Assembly (NCBI GenBank): GCA_949152475.1
Contig: OX424564.1
Location: 2,480,001 to 2,544,000, forward strand
Length of the DNA stretch: 64,000 bases
Source of the DNA: Terebella lapidaria
Taxonomy: Eukaryota; Annelida; Polychaeta; Terebellida; Terebellidae
Direction of reading: 5' to 3'
Shown: piece after piece, positions 10,947-22,073 of the stretch
How the letters are laid out: each line of letters opens with the position of its first letter
Numbering within the stretch: the first letter of the stretch is position 1
Notes under the pieces: model-generated
What the model saw: the letters and a program-made list of their open reading frames with translations, nothing else
Databases searched by the model: none
Told to the model about the DNA's origin: nothing
Program-made: the position numbers and the translations under genes

Positions 10947-11734
10947 CGCGCTGTTTGGCCAGTGCTCCAATCTTCTCACAATAATCACTCAGGATATGCC
11001 ACACCATTCGCACTCCTGAAATGTGGAAGTAAAAGTTAATCATTCATAGCAGGTCACCAGTTACAATAGGCCACGACTTCGTATTTGGGTGATATCTGTA
11101 CATGCTGTATTCACCATGTAAACCATGATATATGATGAGTGATAAAACAGGCTTTCTCCCTGTTGAATACGTGTATAGGTTCTTCCTACAGGTTTTCAAT
11201 GTTCGTCTTAGCCTATGGATGCTGAGGGGAGTGCCATGAATTTCTATGTAACACTGCCTGGCAGTAGAGCATGCAGGTCCCTAATTTGGCCACTTATTTT
11301 CTCGTTCAGTTGAAGCCATAATTATTTTTCCCTATCATATTGTACCATAGGTATTTCAACAGATAGAAGTGTTAGTTGAGATAAACACAATTTTATGAAA
11401 TAAAATGACACTTGGGCCAATGAACAGTCTTGGAGATGATGAATACTAGTATGTTGTGCAATTTCAATACATATCACAACATGTATTAGTGAAAATTGAA
11501 AGAATTGTATGGCAACATTTTTTTTATGGGTCTTTAACTTCGAAATCTCAATATCTAAATCACCCTTTTTAATATATAAACCAGAACTCTTATCATACAG
11601 TTGAATGAATTTGTCTGAGGTAGGACAAGGCAAAGCACCAAAAAATTGAATTTGACAGTAGATCTACTTATCTAGCACAACATGGCAATAGCATCACGGA
11701 CCTGTAATGATTTCTGATAACACACGTCGTATTG
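10947..11734. other. 5' flank of ASTE1, no gene seen
   Basis: AT-rich non-coding sequence. It should hold the ASTE1 leader and promoter, but I see no clear TATA box or CpG cluster. Short ORFs here have no coding character. Confidence 0.5.
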
Positions 11735-11850
11735 ACTATGTATAGGATAGGGCCCCAGGCTGAGGATCTATTGCAGATAGGAACCCGACGGCGAAGCCGG
11801 AGGGTCCTATCTGCAATAGATCCGAAGCCGTGGGCCCTATCCGACATAGT
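11735..11850. repeat. long imperfect palindrome (foldback repeat)
   Basis: GGATAGGGCCC at 11745 pairs with GGGCCCTATCC ending at 11842, and the inner arms GGATCTATTGCAGATAGGA / TCCTATCTGCAATAGATCC pair exactly. The flanks ACTATGT / ACATAGT extend the stem, so about 110 bp fold into one hairpin. It is probably a palindromic MITE. Confidence 0.88.
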
Positions 11851-12892
11851 TCAGGATTCCCCCAATGATACATTTCACAAACAGAGTTTGGAATATCTGC
11901 TTCACCCATCAAATACGTTTTTAATAAAATTAATTTTGTATATTCATGATATACAATTTCTCCTATAACCAAAAGCCATGCATATATTAGTTGCTTTTGT
12001 TCACATGGTTCACGACAGCCAGTGACATTCCACCCCCCACCCTCTTGGCCCCATACAGATCCCCTCCCCTTCTCCCCTTCCCCCCCCCCCCCCCCCCCTC
12101 CGCCGATGCATGTCTGGATTGCTAGGTCGAAGTGGTAGTTCAAGTACGCTGCTCCTCTCATGTTCTCGCTTCAGAAGTTGTTATTTTGCTACACACAAAA
12201 ACCGGGAACGAATGCACGTGTATTGCATTGCATGCAATCGCTGAGTTCTCCAGCGTACCAGTGTCAACAATATTACTCCAAGCCTTAAATGTCAACCCAG
12301 CTTATATGCGAGTCATACAACTAAACGTGGTCACACTTGAATGAACTCAGTGGCCAACATGTGAACGGGTATAAACAAACCAATATCATTATGTCATGTC
12401 ATGTATCACAGTATCGACACCATTTACATATTTGGTATCCTGGCTATTAGAGACGAATTTATAGTGAGTACCAGTACCGTGACACTTCTGGTTAAAGCCC
12501 TGGCTGTGTACTGTCCCTGTACATGAAATCTTTGACGTGCTTTGCATACATTCCTCACTGACTGGAGGACAGATAATTGTGTTCCATTCTCGGATCATAG
12601 ATGAGCCAAGCCATTCTAATGGGACAATCTTGTTGTCAATGCAATCATCAAGTTCAAAATGAATCGCCACTACATTTCATTTTCGTGTGCTGCCACCTGT
12701 CGCCAAATGTTGGTGTTATTCAATATGAACACCATCAACTTTGCATGACCTGATATCTACATAGTCCGGCACAGCGTGCAGTCTATAACGTCCTCCGGAT
12801 TAAATTTCGGCAATGATGAAACGACTCAAGTGAACAAACATGTGTAGTTTTTGGCATACACTGTTTGTACACTCGTAGTCTTTCCTATTTTA
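11851..12892. other. non-coding stretch with poly-C tract
   Basis: Contains a C-rich homopolymer around 12081-12098 and a 93-codon minus-strand frame (12389-12670) with no recognisable domain. Nothing else is supported. Confidence 0.45.
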
Positions 12893-14950
12893 GGTTACCG
12901 GACCTATGGTCCGATAACCTATTGGCATGGCGTTGCGTCCGTCGTCCGTCGTCCGGCGTCCGTCGTCGTCCGTCGTCGTCGTCGTCGTCGTCCACATTTT
13001 TATCTTTTTTGTTTACGGGCGAATTTTTCTGAAATTTTGCACAAAAATACTTAAAAATAATTCAAGAAGGAGGTATTTTTTAGTTTTTTGATTTTCACAT
13101 TTTTTTCAAAATGGCGGCCGTTTTCGATGAAAAATGCCTGATTTTGGACTTTGGCGGCCATTTTCTCAAAATCTGTTCAGTAACTTTTTTTCTTTTTGAT
13201 ACATAACACTCCTCATATGTACTCCTATGATGTCTATGAATTTCGTTGCGCTTGAATCGCTCGAATTGGGCCATTTTGGGCCCAAACTCGGCCCAAATTG
13301 GACTTTCCCATGTTAAATTCTCCTATGCTTTATAATGGGACACATTAAAGCCTAATATCTCACTTAATATTGAGATTAGAGACTAGGAATCAATTGTGGA
13401 CATATAGGAAATGATATATGCTGAATATTCTCGTGACCTTGACTTTGACCTTTGACCTCATTTTCAAGGTCACATGACAAAATGGCTAATATCTCGCTTA
13501 TTATCGACTTTACAGTTTAGGAATCAATTGTGAACATATAGGAAATGATATATGCTGAAGATTTTCGTGACCTTGAATTTGACCTTTGACCTCATTTCCA
13601 AGGTCACAGGACAAAATTGCTAATATCTCGCTTATTATCGACTTTACAGCTTAGGAATCAATTGTGAACATATAGGAAATGATATATGCTGAATATTCTC
13701 GTGACCTTGAATTTGACCTTTGACCTCATTTTCAAGGTCACAGGACAAAATGGCCAATATCTTGCTTATTAGCGACTTTACAGCTTAGGAATCAATTGTG
13801 AACATATAGGAAATGATATATGCTGAAAATTCTCATGACCCTGAATTTGACCTTTGATTTCATTTTCAAGGTCACATGATAAAATGGCTAATATCTTGCT
13901 TATTATCGACTTTACAGCTTAGGTATCAATTGTGAACATATAGGAAATGATATATGCTGAATATTCTCATGACCTTGAATTTGACCTTTGACCTCATTTC
14001 CAAGGTCACAGGACAAAATTGCTAATATCTCGCTTATTATCGACTTTACAGCTTAGGAATCAATTGTGAACATATAGGAAATGATATATGCTGAATATCC
14101 TCATGACCTTGAATTTGACCTTTGACCTCATTTCCAAGGTCACAGGACAAAATTGCCAATATCTCGCTTATTATCGACTTTACAGCTTAGGAATCAATTG
14201 TGAACATATAGGAAATGATATATGCTGAATATTCTCGTGACCTTGAATTTGACCTTTGACCTCATTTTCAAGGTCACAGGACTAAATGGCGAATATCTTG
14301 CTTGTTAGCGACTTTACAGCTTAGGAATCAATTGTGAACATATTGGAAATGATATATGCTGAATATTCTAGTGACCTTGAATTTGACTTTTGACCTCATT
14401 TTCAAGGTCAACAGGACAAAATGGCTAACATCTTGCTTATTAACGACTTTACAGCTTAGGAATCAATTGTGAACATATAGGAAATGATATATGCTGAATA
14501 TTCTAGTGACCTTGAATTTGACTTTTGACCTCATTTTCAAGGTCAACAGGACAAAATGGCTAATATCTTGCTTATTATCGACTTTACAGCTTAGGAATCA
14601 ATTGTGAACATATAGGAAATGATTTATTCTGAATATTTTAATGATATTGAATTTGACCTTTGACCTAAATTTCAAGTTCAGTCATTTTATTTTCAAAGTC
14701 AGATTACAAAATGGCTTATATCTCGCTTATTATCAAATATACAGCTTAGGGGTCCATAGTGAACATATAGGAAATGATGTATGCTGAATAGTTTGGTGAT
14801 CTAGAATTTAACCTTTGATCCCATTTTCACGGTTAGAGATATGGCGATTTCAGTGGTCACCTTGAATTTGACCTTCAACTTTCTCGGCTTAACTCTGTAT
14901 ATTTCTCCGGTAACCTTTCTAGCCCATTGGGCTAATTTTTCTTTTTCTTT
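12893..14950 (+). mobile_element. non-autonomous element with a tandem core
   Basis: The left end opens with a self-complementary 27-mer (12893-12919, GGTTACCGGACC..GGTCCGATAACC), followed by a GTC-rich microsatellite. The middle is a ten-copy 134-bp array. The right end has GGTAACC at about 14909-14916 and a hairpin TAGCCCATTGGGCTA at 14920-14934 followed by a T-rich tract. A truncated inverted copy of the left end lies at 28845-28917. The layout (end, core repeats, end with hairpin) resembles the Helitron-like 'pearl'/core-repeat elements known from bivalves, but the terminal bases were not matched to any family, so the class is a guess. Confidence 0.7.
13330..14700. repeat. 134-bp tandem array, ten copies, DR1-rich
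   Basis: The motif GACCTTTGACCTC or a near variant starts at 13447, 13581, 13715, 13849, 13983, 14117, 14251, 14385, 14520 and 14655, giving a period of 134-135 bp. Units also share CAATTGTGAACATATAGGAA and AAGGTCACAGGACAAAA. Seven copies hold an exact AGGTCAAAGGTCA on the minus strand. Confidence 0.95.
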
Positions 14951-14951
14951 C

Positions 14952-14975
14952 AGGTTCCTATCTAGATAGGAACCT
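14952..14975. repeat. perfect 24-bp palindrome
   Basis: AGGTTCCTATC-TA-GATAGGAACCT is fully self-complementary, and a third half copy (AGGTTCCTAT) follows directly. It borders the right end of the 134-bp element. Confidence 0.85.
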
Positions 14976-15530
14976 CCCTGAGAGGTTCCTATTAAAAATA
15001 GGGACTTGGCCATGACAAAAGAATCATGAACTATATCTATATTTTTACCGGTGCTACGTGTGGGCGTTTATCATGAGAGGTATCGTATGTACCATATTAT
15101 CGCCCAGGGATTCTTGTAGAACATTGAATTATTCGTTCATAAAACATTATGTGGATTCTGTAAACACACACATATCTACTAAATAAGATATGCAGCAGTA
15201 CTTGGTGATTTGATTCTGATGATTAGGCCGATATTAAGTCGTGAAAATTACTTTAGAAAGAACATGATCAAATCTGGCAAATCCCTGTAAATACCCCTGG
15301 CGAATGTGACTGGAACTACAAAGGTGGCGACACAGGTACAGTCGCCGGTAGCTCACCGATCCGATCGAATTTTCCCGTTAAAATCAGGAAATGCAGGAAA
15401 CCTGATATAACCACTTAATGTACACACATAGATTCTGTTGAAATAAGTGTGTGAATTAATGGAAGGGTTCTGAAATATCAAAATTGCAACAACATCATTA
15501 TTACAAGATACTTCGGTGTTATAGGGGAAG
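14976..15530. other. non-coding, nothing recognised
   Basis: AT-rich sequence without repeats, RNA genes or coding frames that I can support. Confidence 0.5.
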
Positions 15531-15938
15531 AGGGGGTAAAGTGGGCCATGTGGCAAAGCGGGCCACCCCCAGTTAATACATCATTGTTGTAGAAAGCGTT
15601 GCTAAATGACGTCAGTCTTATGCGCCGATGAAAGTTCAACAAAAAAGTACAAAGTTTAGGCGAAAGCGGCCTATCGTCCACTGTTCATCATAAATCAACA
15701 AAATTGGATGGTTTCGTTACAAGAAACAAAGGTATTTAATAAAGATCAGTAGATATTTTTCTCTACAGCAATGTAGATATAGAATGTAATTTTGTGGCAG
15801 GTTTTGTGACGATGATAACTGTTGAATTCATTTTTTGCTTTAGGATATTATTAATTGCATGTGGTGATGTAACTAGTTCTATATTGTGTTGCACAAAGTG
15901 GGCCCCGGCAAAGTGGGCCAAGGCCCACTTTGCCCCCT
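15531..15938. mobile_element. putative MITE with AAAGTGGGCC inverted ends
   Basis: AGGGGGTAAAGTGGGCC at 15531-15547 matches the reverse complement of 15922-15938 at 16 of 17 bases. Extra copies of AAAGTGGGCC sit next to both ends (CAAAGCGGGCC; AAAGTGGGCCCC). The 408-bp interior has no coding frame. The target duplication is not clear, so the superfamily is open. Confidence 0.7.
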
Positions 15939-17704
15939 CATCATTTGACCAGATCTGGCGGTCTGTGTATAGACTGACAATAGCCTGTTATTAAACATTT
16001 AAGTAAATACATGACATTATTATACACATTCATGCACACCCACATCACACAACACATGCAGTTATAACATTGCGCAGATGATACATGACAGATATTGCTA
16101 TAACATTTTTCAGATGGCAAACCGTTACAAACGTACCACTGACTGAGACCGCGGCTTGGTCTGTGGAGGTGAAACCAAACATTTTAGGGCCAAAAATGCC
16201 AACATTCGAACTTTGTCTGTCTTTTCTGAAAAAAAGATCCGATTTAAGATTTTTATTTAAGAACATGCCAATTGGTGAGATCAATCCAATCTCAGATGGC
16301 CTTGGGTGGCAGGTCAATGAGGTCATATCTGACATGAAATGTGCAAAGCAGATTCTGCCTACAGAACTACTGTAGAGCTTAGCTTTGTATTATGAACACA
16401 CAGGAAGTCCGCATATTGCTGGTCTTTTGGTGGTCTTGAAGTTGACCTCAAATGATCTCTTAAGAAGGTCAGATATTATCCAAAGACCAGAGGTCACATT
16501 TGACTATCTTGGAGATTGGATTTAAAAATATAAAAATATAAGGGAAATGTTATAAAGATCTATCATGAGTAGGCCTACATATATATTTGCCTGTCTTGGT
16601 CATCAGACTTGATGGTGGAGTTTTAGGAGTATCACTTAATTGATGATTGACAGAAAAGTCCTCGGTCACACTTGATCTCAGCCACTTGTAATTTTGTTAC
16701 CGTACGTGATCAATCCGATCTCCAATCGATAGATATATTTGTTTTGCCCCCCCCCCCCCCCCCGCCTTTACACTCACACCGCCACCAACACGGCCGAACA
16801 TAACCTGAACAGCCGGTATTGATCGACTGAGGCGCCTGCCCCCCCCCCCCCCCCTACCCCCCCCCCCCCCCTCTCGGGGTCCTCTTGCGGCGGGCACCTG
16901 CACGGACACATGCACACCCGGACATTCCTCCAACGGACACAGTCGGATTATCACAGCACCAGTCGAGGATTAACCAGGTAATATATACTCTGTGTATCTA
17001 TATATATATTCAGTGGATCAAATTCTATATAGGCCTATAGTTGCGTCATAAGAAAATAATTATACCGATTGACAAAATAATATGGCTGTCATCTTTTAAA
17101 GAGGCATTCACTATAGGTTTGTGACTCGAGTTCATGAACTGTGAGTTAATAAAATAACGAATACATCATGGATGTAATATTAGTAATAATATAAATCTAA
17201 AATAAGATTTAAAATTGTTCGGAAATGATTTCGTCCGCACTGTTATATTTATGATGGAGATATATGCATATTTTGCCCATATTTTTGTACTATATTATGC
17301 TTCCGTTGAATGCGTCATTCAAATATATTTTCAGGTAACGGGTATTTAAATATATCTATCATAATTGCATCCTTTTAATTGACACAAAACATTGACATAA
17401 ATATTCATATTAATTGCACACCAGTCAAAACACGACAATTTCCTCAACAATAAGCATGGAAGTCGGTCTGATATCGACCGATGTCGTATCTGTCTGAGCG
17501 GGTGCAATATCACGATGATTATCACACACAGCATGGCCCGGCGGCTTGTTGCAATTTTTTCTCTCGTGCCGGCGGTGAACAACATCAGATCTGGGCCTGG
17601 GGTCGTGTCCAAGGCAACGTGAAAACAAACAAGTGTCTCAGGTCGATGTTTTGGTTGGATGTGACGGGGTGTCATGGTGTGTGTGTGGGGGGGGGGGGGG
17701 GGGG
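15939..17704. other. non-coding stretch with C- and G-homopolymers
   Basis: Long C tracts lie at about 16747-16763 and 16841-16871, and a G tract at about 17687-17704. Open frames at 16045-16375 exist on both strands and show no domain. No gene is supported. Confidence 0.5.
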
Positions 17705-17917
17705 GCTGAAGAGATGTTTGCAACTGATTAATGCACTAAACATATAGGCTTCTATTCAGACTTCCAACTGTTTCACATTCAAACTACATTATTCAACATG
17801 TCATCTTGAGACATGCTGAAGAGATGTTTGCAACTGATTAATGCACTAAACATATAGGCTTCTATTCAGACTTCCAACTGTTTCACATTCAAACTACATT
17901 ATTCAACATGTCATCTT
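17705..17917. repeat. exact tandem duplication, 103-bp copies
   Basis: 17705-17807 and 17815-17917 read as identical, separated by GAGACAT, so the period is 110 bp. The duplication starts directly after a G homopolymer. It is either very recent or an assembly artefact at the homopolymer. Confidence 0.92.
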
Positions 17918-18663
17918 ATTATTATGGAGGTCCCTAGAAAAAAATGTTATGCGAAAGTATATCAAATACACATATAATTGATGGATCGAAATTACATAAG
18001 TATTTCGTTTGACTTCGTTTGAATTTATATGTCTTTAGTTACGACAAATTAATGCATTTTTGCAATATGTCTAGCGAAACATCTCATGTGCGTCCAATAG
18101 CCTATACCTACTGGCTATTAAAGCGTTGAGGGCAGGGTTCAATAATACACGTAAGGTTCGAGTGTTGACATGGCCAATATTTGCCAAGTATGGTTGAAAA
18201 ACAACATCAGAGCCTGGCGATTCCAGAGATTGGCCCTTCAGCTTGAACAAGGCAAAGAACAGAAATACACCAAAACCCATCAAATCACAAAAACTTCTGG
18301 CAAAGTCATGCACTTTAATACTTCGATGAGAAAACAATATTGACATGGAGCAAACAACGCCCCATATCCCGCATTTTGGCATTATCAAGCGACGGAAAAT
18401 ATCTCACGACAAAGTAAATATTTTTTTTTAATTCAGAACTAAGTAAAAACTATTTCATTAAATTTGATAATGTACGGTCTGGATATGTAAAAGTTAAAAA
18501 AAAAACTTACGTATTTATTTTCCATCCATTAACCACCCGATTGCCTGTTCGATAACTTCATCAATAAACCACTCGATTGCCTGTTGGATTACTTAAAGAT
18601 ATAATTCTAAGCAGTGTTAAATCGTGTCACCTGTTACAGTTCTATGGTTTAATAATTATAGGT
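17918..18663. other. non-coding, nothing recognised
   Basis: AT-rich sequence. A minus-strand frame of 105 codons (18071-18388) has no recognisable features. Confidence 0.45.
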
Positions 18664-18784
18664 AATCGACTGAATTCAGTGTTTGAGGCACGAGGTCGGG
18701 TCTGGGCCGTAGCTCGCACGAGCTTGCGAGTGCGTCCGCGGCCCAGACACGACCAAGTGCCTCAAACACTGAATTCAGTTGATT
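18664..18784. repeat. 121-bp palindrome (foldback MITE)
   Basis: The left arm 18664-18709 (AATCGACTGAATTCAGTG..CTGGGCCG) pairs with the right arm 18739-18784 (CGGCCCAG..CACTGAATTCAGTTGATT) with few mismatches. The loop holds a second hairpin, CTCGC..GCGAG, at 18712-18729. It is much more GC-rich than its surroundings. Confidence 0.9.
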
Positions 18785-19950
18785 AACTTATTATTATATA
18801 CCGCACAATGACATGTACATCCATTGGAAAGCAAACTATTACATTTTCTGACATTAATTTGTGATTATTTACACGAAAACATGAGGTGTTTTTATCAATT
18901 CTTTGACCTACAAAAAAGTCAGGCTACAAGCGCATGAATATAAATGCATAAACACCGCTGGTTGCTGAGCGCATTGCCACGGATACGCCGTGCAATTAAC
19001 ACATGACCTGTATGTTCCAATACAGGAATTAATCGCACGATCGATTGTCTATACTGTACAATAGGACAACTCCCATAGGTATATAATAATACAAGAAACA
19101 ATCACAAATCACCAGCATTCGTTCTGAGTATAAATTAACTGCACGCTTGTATAAACTAATAGAGCTTTAAACTTTCCATGACACTTAGAAATAAATTAGA
19201 CCATTGCTTTTACAATATAAAATTGCCATGTGGCTTATCCTACATGGCGTCCAATTATCCTGTGATATATAAATACCACTGATTGTGTAATAGGCTACTA
19301 GTACACTGTGCGTCGTGGATATAAAATAATCGTATGATTAATTGGGAATGAATGACATTAGCTTGAACTCCTGCAATTCTGGAGATGCACGCTACATAAT
19401 AAAGGCTCAGGGACTGATCTCGCTGGCTCTGCTGAACAGATATCGACAGATTTTGATTTGACCGGTGGTTTACACGACTCAGGCAAACATTATTAATTGA
19501 TTCCACACAATAACACGGGGTCACTGGTCAGACAACCGTGCAGAGAGTGCGTCAGTGGATCCAGCCAACCATAGCTCTTCTGGTCGATATAAAGGCAAGA
19601 CACGGCCCATTAGTTACCATACAAGGAATATCAGGCGATAGGAAATCAATTCGAACTCGAAATAAACAGGGGAAGCGGGATATACAGCAGGTGAGGGGAT
19701 ATACTAGTTCACGAAATTGGACTTTACTGACGACATCTTTTTCAAATTAGGGCGTGATAATATGGAACTGATCCTAAAACGAAAATTCGCTTTTTGACAA
19801 TTTATAAAATAAATTATGCCACCGTAGACTAATCCAGTTCTGAAGGTATAATGTATGAGGTTATGCGAATTCCCATCGAGTTTAGGCCTACTGGCACCAA
19901 GCAATGGACAATGGAGTAACCGATTCCATCATTTCAGTTGACACGTTGCC
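18785..19950. other. upstream region of TPPP
   Basis: Non-coding AT-rich DNA. An acceptor-like TTTCAG at 19932-19937, just before the TPPP ATG, suggests that the first coding exon is preceded by a 5' UTR intron. I see no clear core promoter. Confidence 0.45.
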
Positions 19951-21824
19951 ATGGCTACCGGAGGAGGACGCGATGGTTGCAAGACGCAGTTCAAGAAATT
20001 CGCCACGAAGGCCGATGGCAAGGAGGCCACAAGCAAGGATATGACGCGCTGGTGCACAGACGCCGGGGTTCTCGGCAAGAACTGCAGCTCCAACAACCTC
20101 GACATCGCCTTCAGCAAGGTCAAACCCAAGGGCAAAACGTGAGTCAAAATAGAACTCGGGCAAAACGTGAGTTAGTGTCAAACCCAAAGGCAAAACGTGA
20201 GTCAAAGTAGACCCGGGGCAAAACGTGAGTCAGGGTCAAACCCAAGGGCAAAACGTGAGTCAAAATAGACCTGGGGCAAAACGTGAGTTAGTGTCAAACC
20301 CGAGGCAAACCGTGAGTCAAAGTAGACCCGGGGCAAAACGTGATTCAAGGTCGACCCCAAGGGCAAAACGTGATTCATAGTAGACCCGGGGCAAAACGTG
20401 AATCAGAGTCAAACCCAAGGGCAAAACGTGAGTCAGGGTCAAACCCAAGGGCAAAATGTGAGTCAAAGTCAAACCCAAGGGCAAAACGCGAGTCAAAGTA
20501 GACCTGGGACAAAACGTTAGTCAGGGTCAACCCAAGGGCAAAACATGAGTTAAGGTCAAACCCAAGGGCAAAATGTGAGCCGAGTTCAAACCCAAGGCCA
20601 AAGCGTGAATCAAGGTCAAACCCAAGGGCAAAACGTGAGTCAGGGTCAAACCCAAGGGCAAAACGTGAGCCAGGGTCAAACCCAAGGGCAAAACGTATAT
20701 CAAGTTTAAACCCAAGGGCAAGGTCCAACCCAGAGCAAAACGTGAGTCAAAGTAAACTCAGGGCAAAACGTGAGTCAAAGTAAACCCGGGGCCAAAAGTG
20801 ATTCAGGGTCAAACCCAAGGGCAGAACGTGATACAAAAGTAAAACTGGGGCAAAGTGATTCAGGGTCAAATACAAGAGTAAAACGTAAGTCGAAGTCAAT
20901 CCGGAGCAAAAAGTGATTTAGGGTCAAAGCCAAGGGCAAAACGTGAGACAGAGTGAACCTTTGGCAGAAAGTGTTTCAGGGTCAAACCCAACGGCAAAAC
21001 GAGAGTCAAAGTAAACCCGGGGCAGAATGTGAATCAAGGTCAAACCCAACGGCAAAACGTGAGTCAAAGTAAACCCGGGGCAAAACGTGGTCAAACCGAA
21101 GAGCAAAATGTGAATCAAGGTCAAATCGAAGGGCAAAACGTGAATCAAGGTCAAACCGAAGGGCAAAACGTGAATCAAGGTCACACCGAAGGGCAAAACG
21201 GGAGACAGCGTAAGACCTCGGGGCAAAACGTGAGTCAGGGTCAAAAGTAAGCTAAGAGTGAGTCAAGGTCAAGTCCATGGTTCAATTAAATAATGTCGAA
21301 TGGAAGAATCATTTGCTCACACACATTAGTATTAACATATTGATTTAATAAACTATATAATGTTTGAGATTGATCTTTTCAGCACAATCACAGTGGCTGA
21401 GCTGGGACCACTGATCGATGAGATAGCTAAGGCGTACGCCAAGGACAAGAAGTGTAGCAATGACGAGGCTGTTACCAAACTAGAGGGCGCTCTCAGCACC
21501 ACTGAGCCCAAGAAACACGGCACGACGGTGAGGCTGGGTGCCAAAACCAAGATAACAGTGATTGACAAAATGAATGTAGATAATTTATCATTGGAGTTTT
21601 TCTGTATCAGATTCATTTATTTGATGCATTTGGAATTCTGCCAGGGTACGTCCAAGACGGGTAATGTCGGCGGTATGACGGACTCCAGCAAGTACACAGG
21701 CAGCCACAAGGAGCGGTTCGATGCCTCTGGCAAGGGCAAGGGTGTTGAAGGTCGCAGCGACCGCGTGGAGAACAAGGGATACGTCGGAAACTACAAGGGC
21801 GAGGGAACCTATGACAAGAAATAG
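19951..21824 (+). CDS. TPPP: TPPP, tubulin polymerization-promoting protein (p25-alpha family)
   Basis: Three coding exons: 19951-20138, 21383-21527 and 21645-21824 (stop TAG). They join in phase to give 170 aa, close to the length of vertebrate TPPP3. Family marks are [20 protein letters not shown] and [11 protein letters not shown] in exon 1, [16 protein letters not shown] in exon 2 and [18 protein letters not shown] in exon 3, the p25-alpha C-terminal signature. TPPP proteins bind and bundle microtubules and are often linked to cilia. The start is the first ATG after an acceptor-like TTTCAG and lies in a good context (TTGCCATGGC). Intron 1 is filled by a minisatellite made from the exon 1/intron 1 junction itself (see repeat at 20115). 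The gene is convergent with ADCK5. Poly(A) signal at 22068. Confidence 0.93.
20115..21276 (+). repeat. minisatellite copied from the TPPP exon 1 splice donor
   Basis: The end of exon 1 (GTCAAACCCAAGGGCAAAAC) plus the donor GTGAGT is repeated through most of intron 1. Early donors fall at 20139, 20167, 20197, 20225, 20255 and 20283, with alternating 28- and 30-bp spacing, so there is a 58-bp higher-order unit (CCCAAGGGCAAAAC alternating with CCCGGGGCAAAAC). About a dozen copies keep an exact CGTGAGT; others have drifted to GTGATT, GTGAAT or GTGAGC. The real donor is the first unit of the array. Confidence 0.95.
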
Positions 21825-22067
21825 TCCACTTATTGGTCGGGGTCTGATTTGGTCTGGTCTTTGGAGATTTTGTGTGGGTTGGTGGGGGTTCATGACATAT
21901 TTCCTGAAACTCATGATTAACTCAACAGATTTACCGTCGTCAGTATGATGTTCGATTTGTGTGGTGAATTAAGGAAGATTTTCTGGGGTTAATATGCTGG
22001 TAGTTTTTGTTTATTGTTAAGTGTTGTTCTTGTTGTTTAGGGTAAACTACAAATACAATTTTAGCTG

Positions 22068-22073
22068 AATAAA
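22068..22073 (+). terminator. poly(A) signal AATAAA, TPPP
   Basis: AATAAA lies 244 bp after the stop codon; further signals follow near 22134 and 22395. Confidence 0.55.

Noticed and set aside
12389-12670. 93-codon minus-strand frame (MAIHFELDDCIDNK..)
   Set aside because: The codon pattern is not bad, but there is no domain, partner exon or clear splice site; too weak to call.
16045-16375. 96-codon frames on both strands
   Set aside because: They lie opposite each other, neither shows a domain or splice support, and the peptides match nothing I recognise.
20375-21250. Frames on both strands with [13 protein letters not shown] or [12 protein letters not shown] repeats
   Set aside because: Translation of the TPPP intron minisatellite, not a gene.
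21588-21914. Minus-strand frame opposite TPPP exon 3
   Set aside because: Shadow of a confirmed exon on the other strand.
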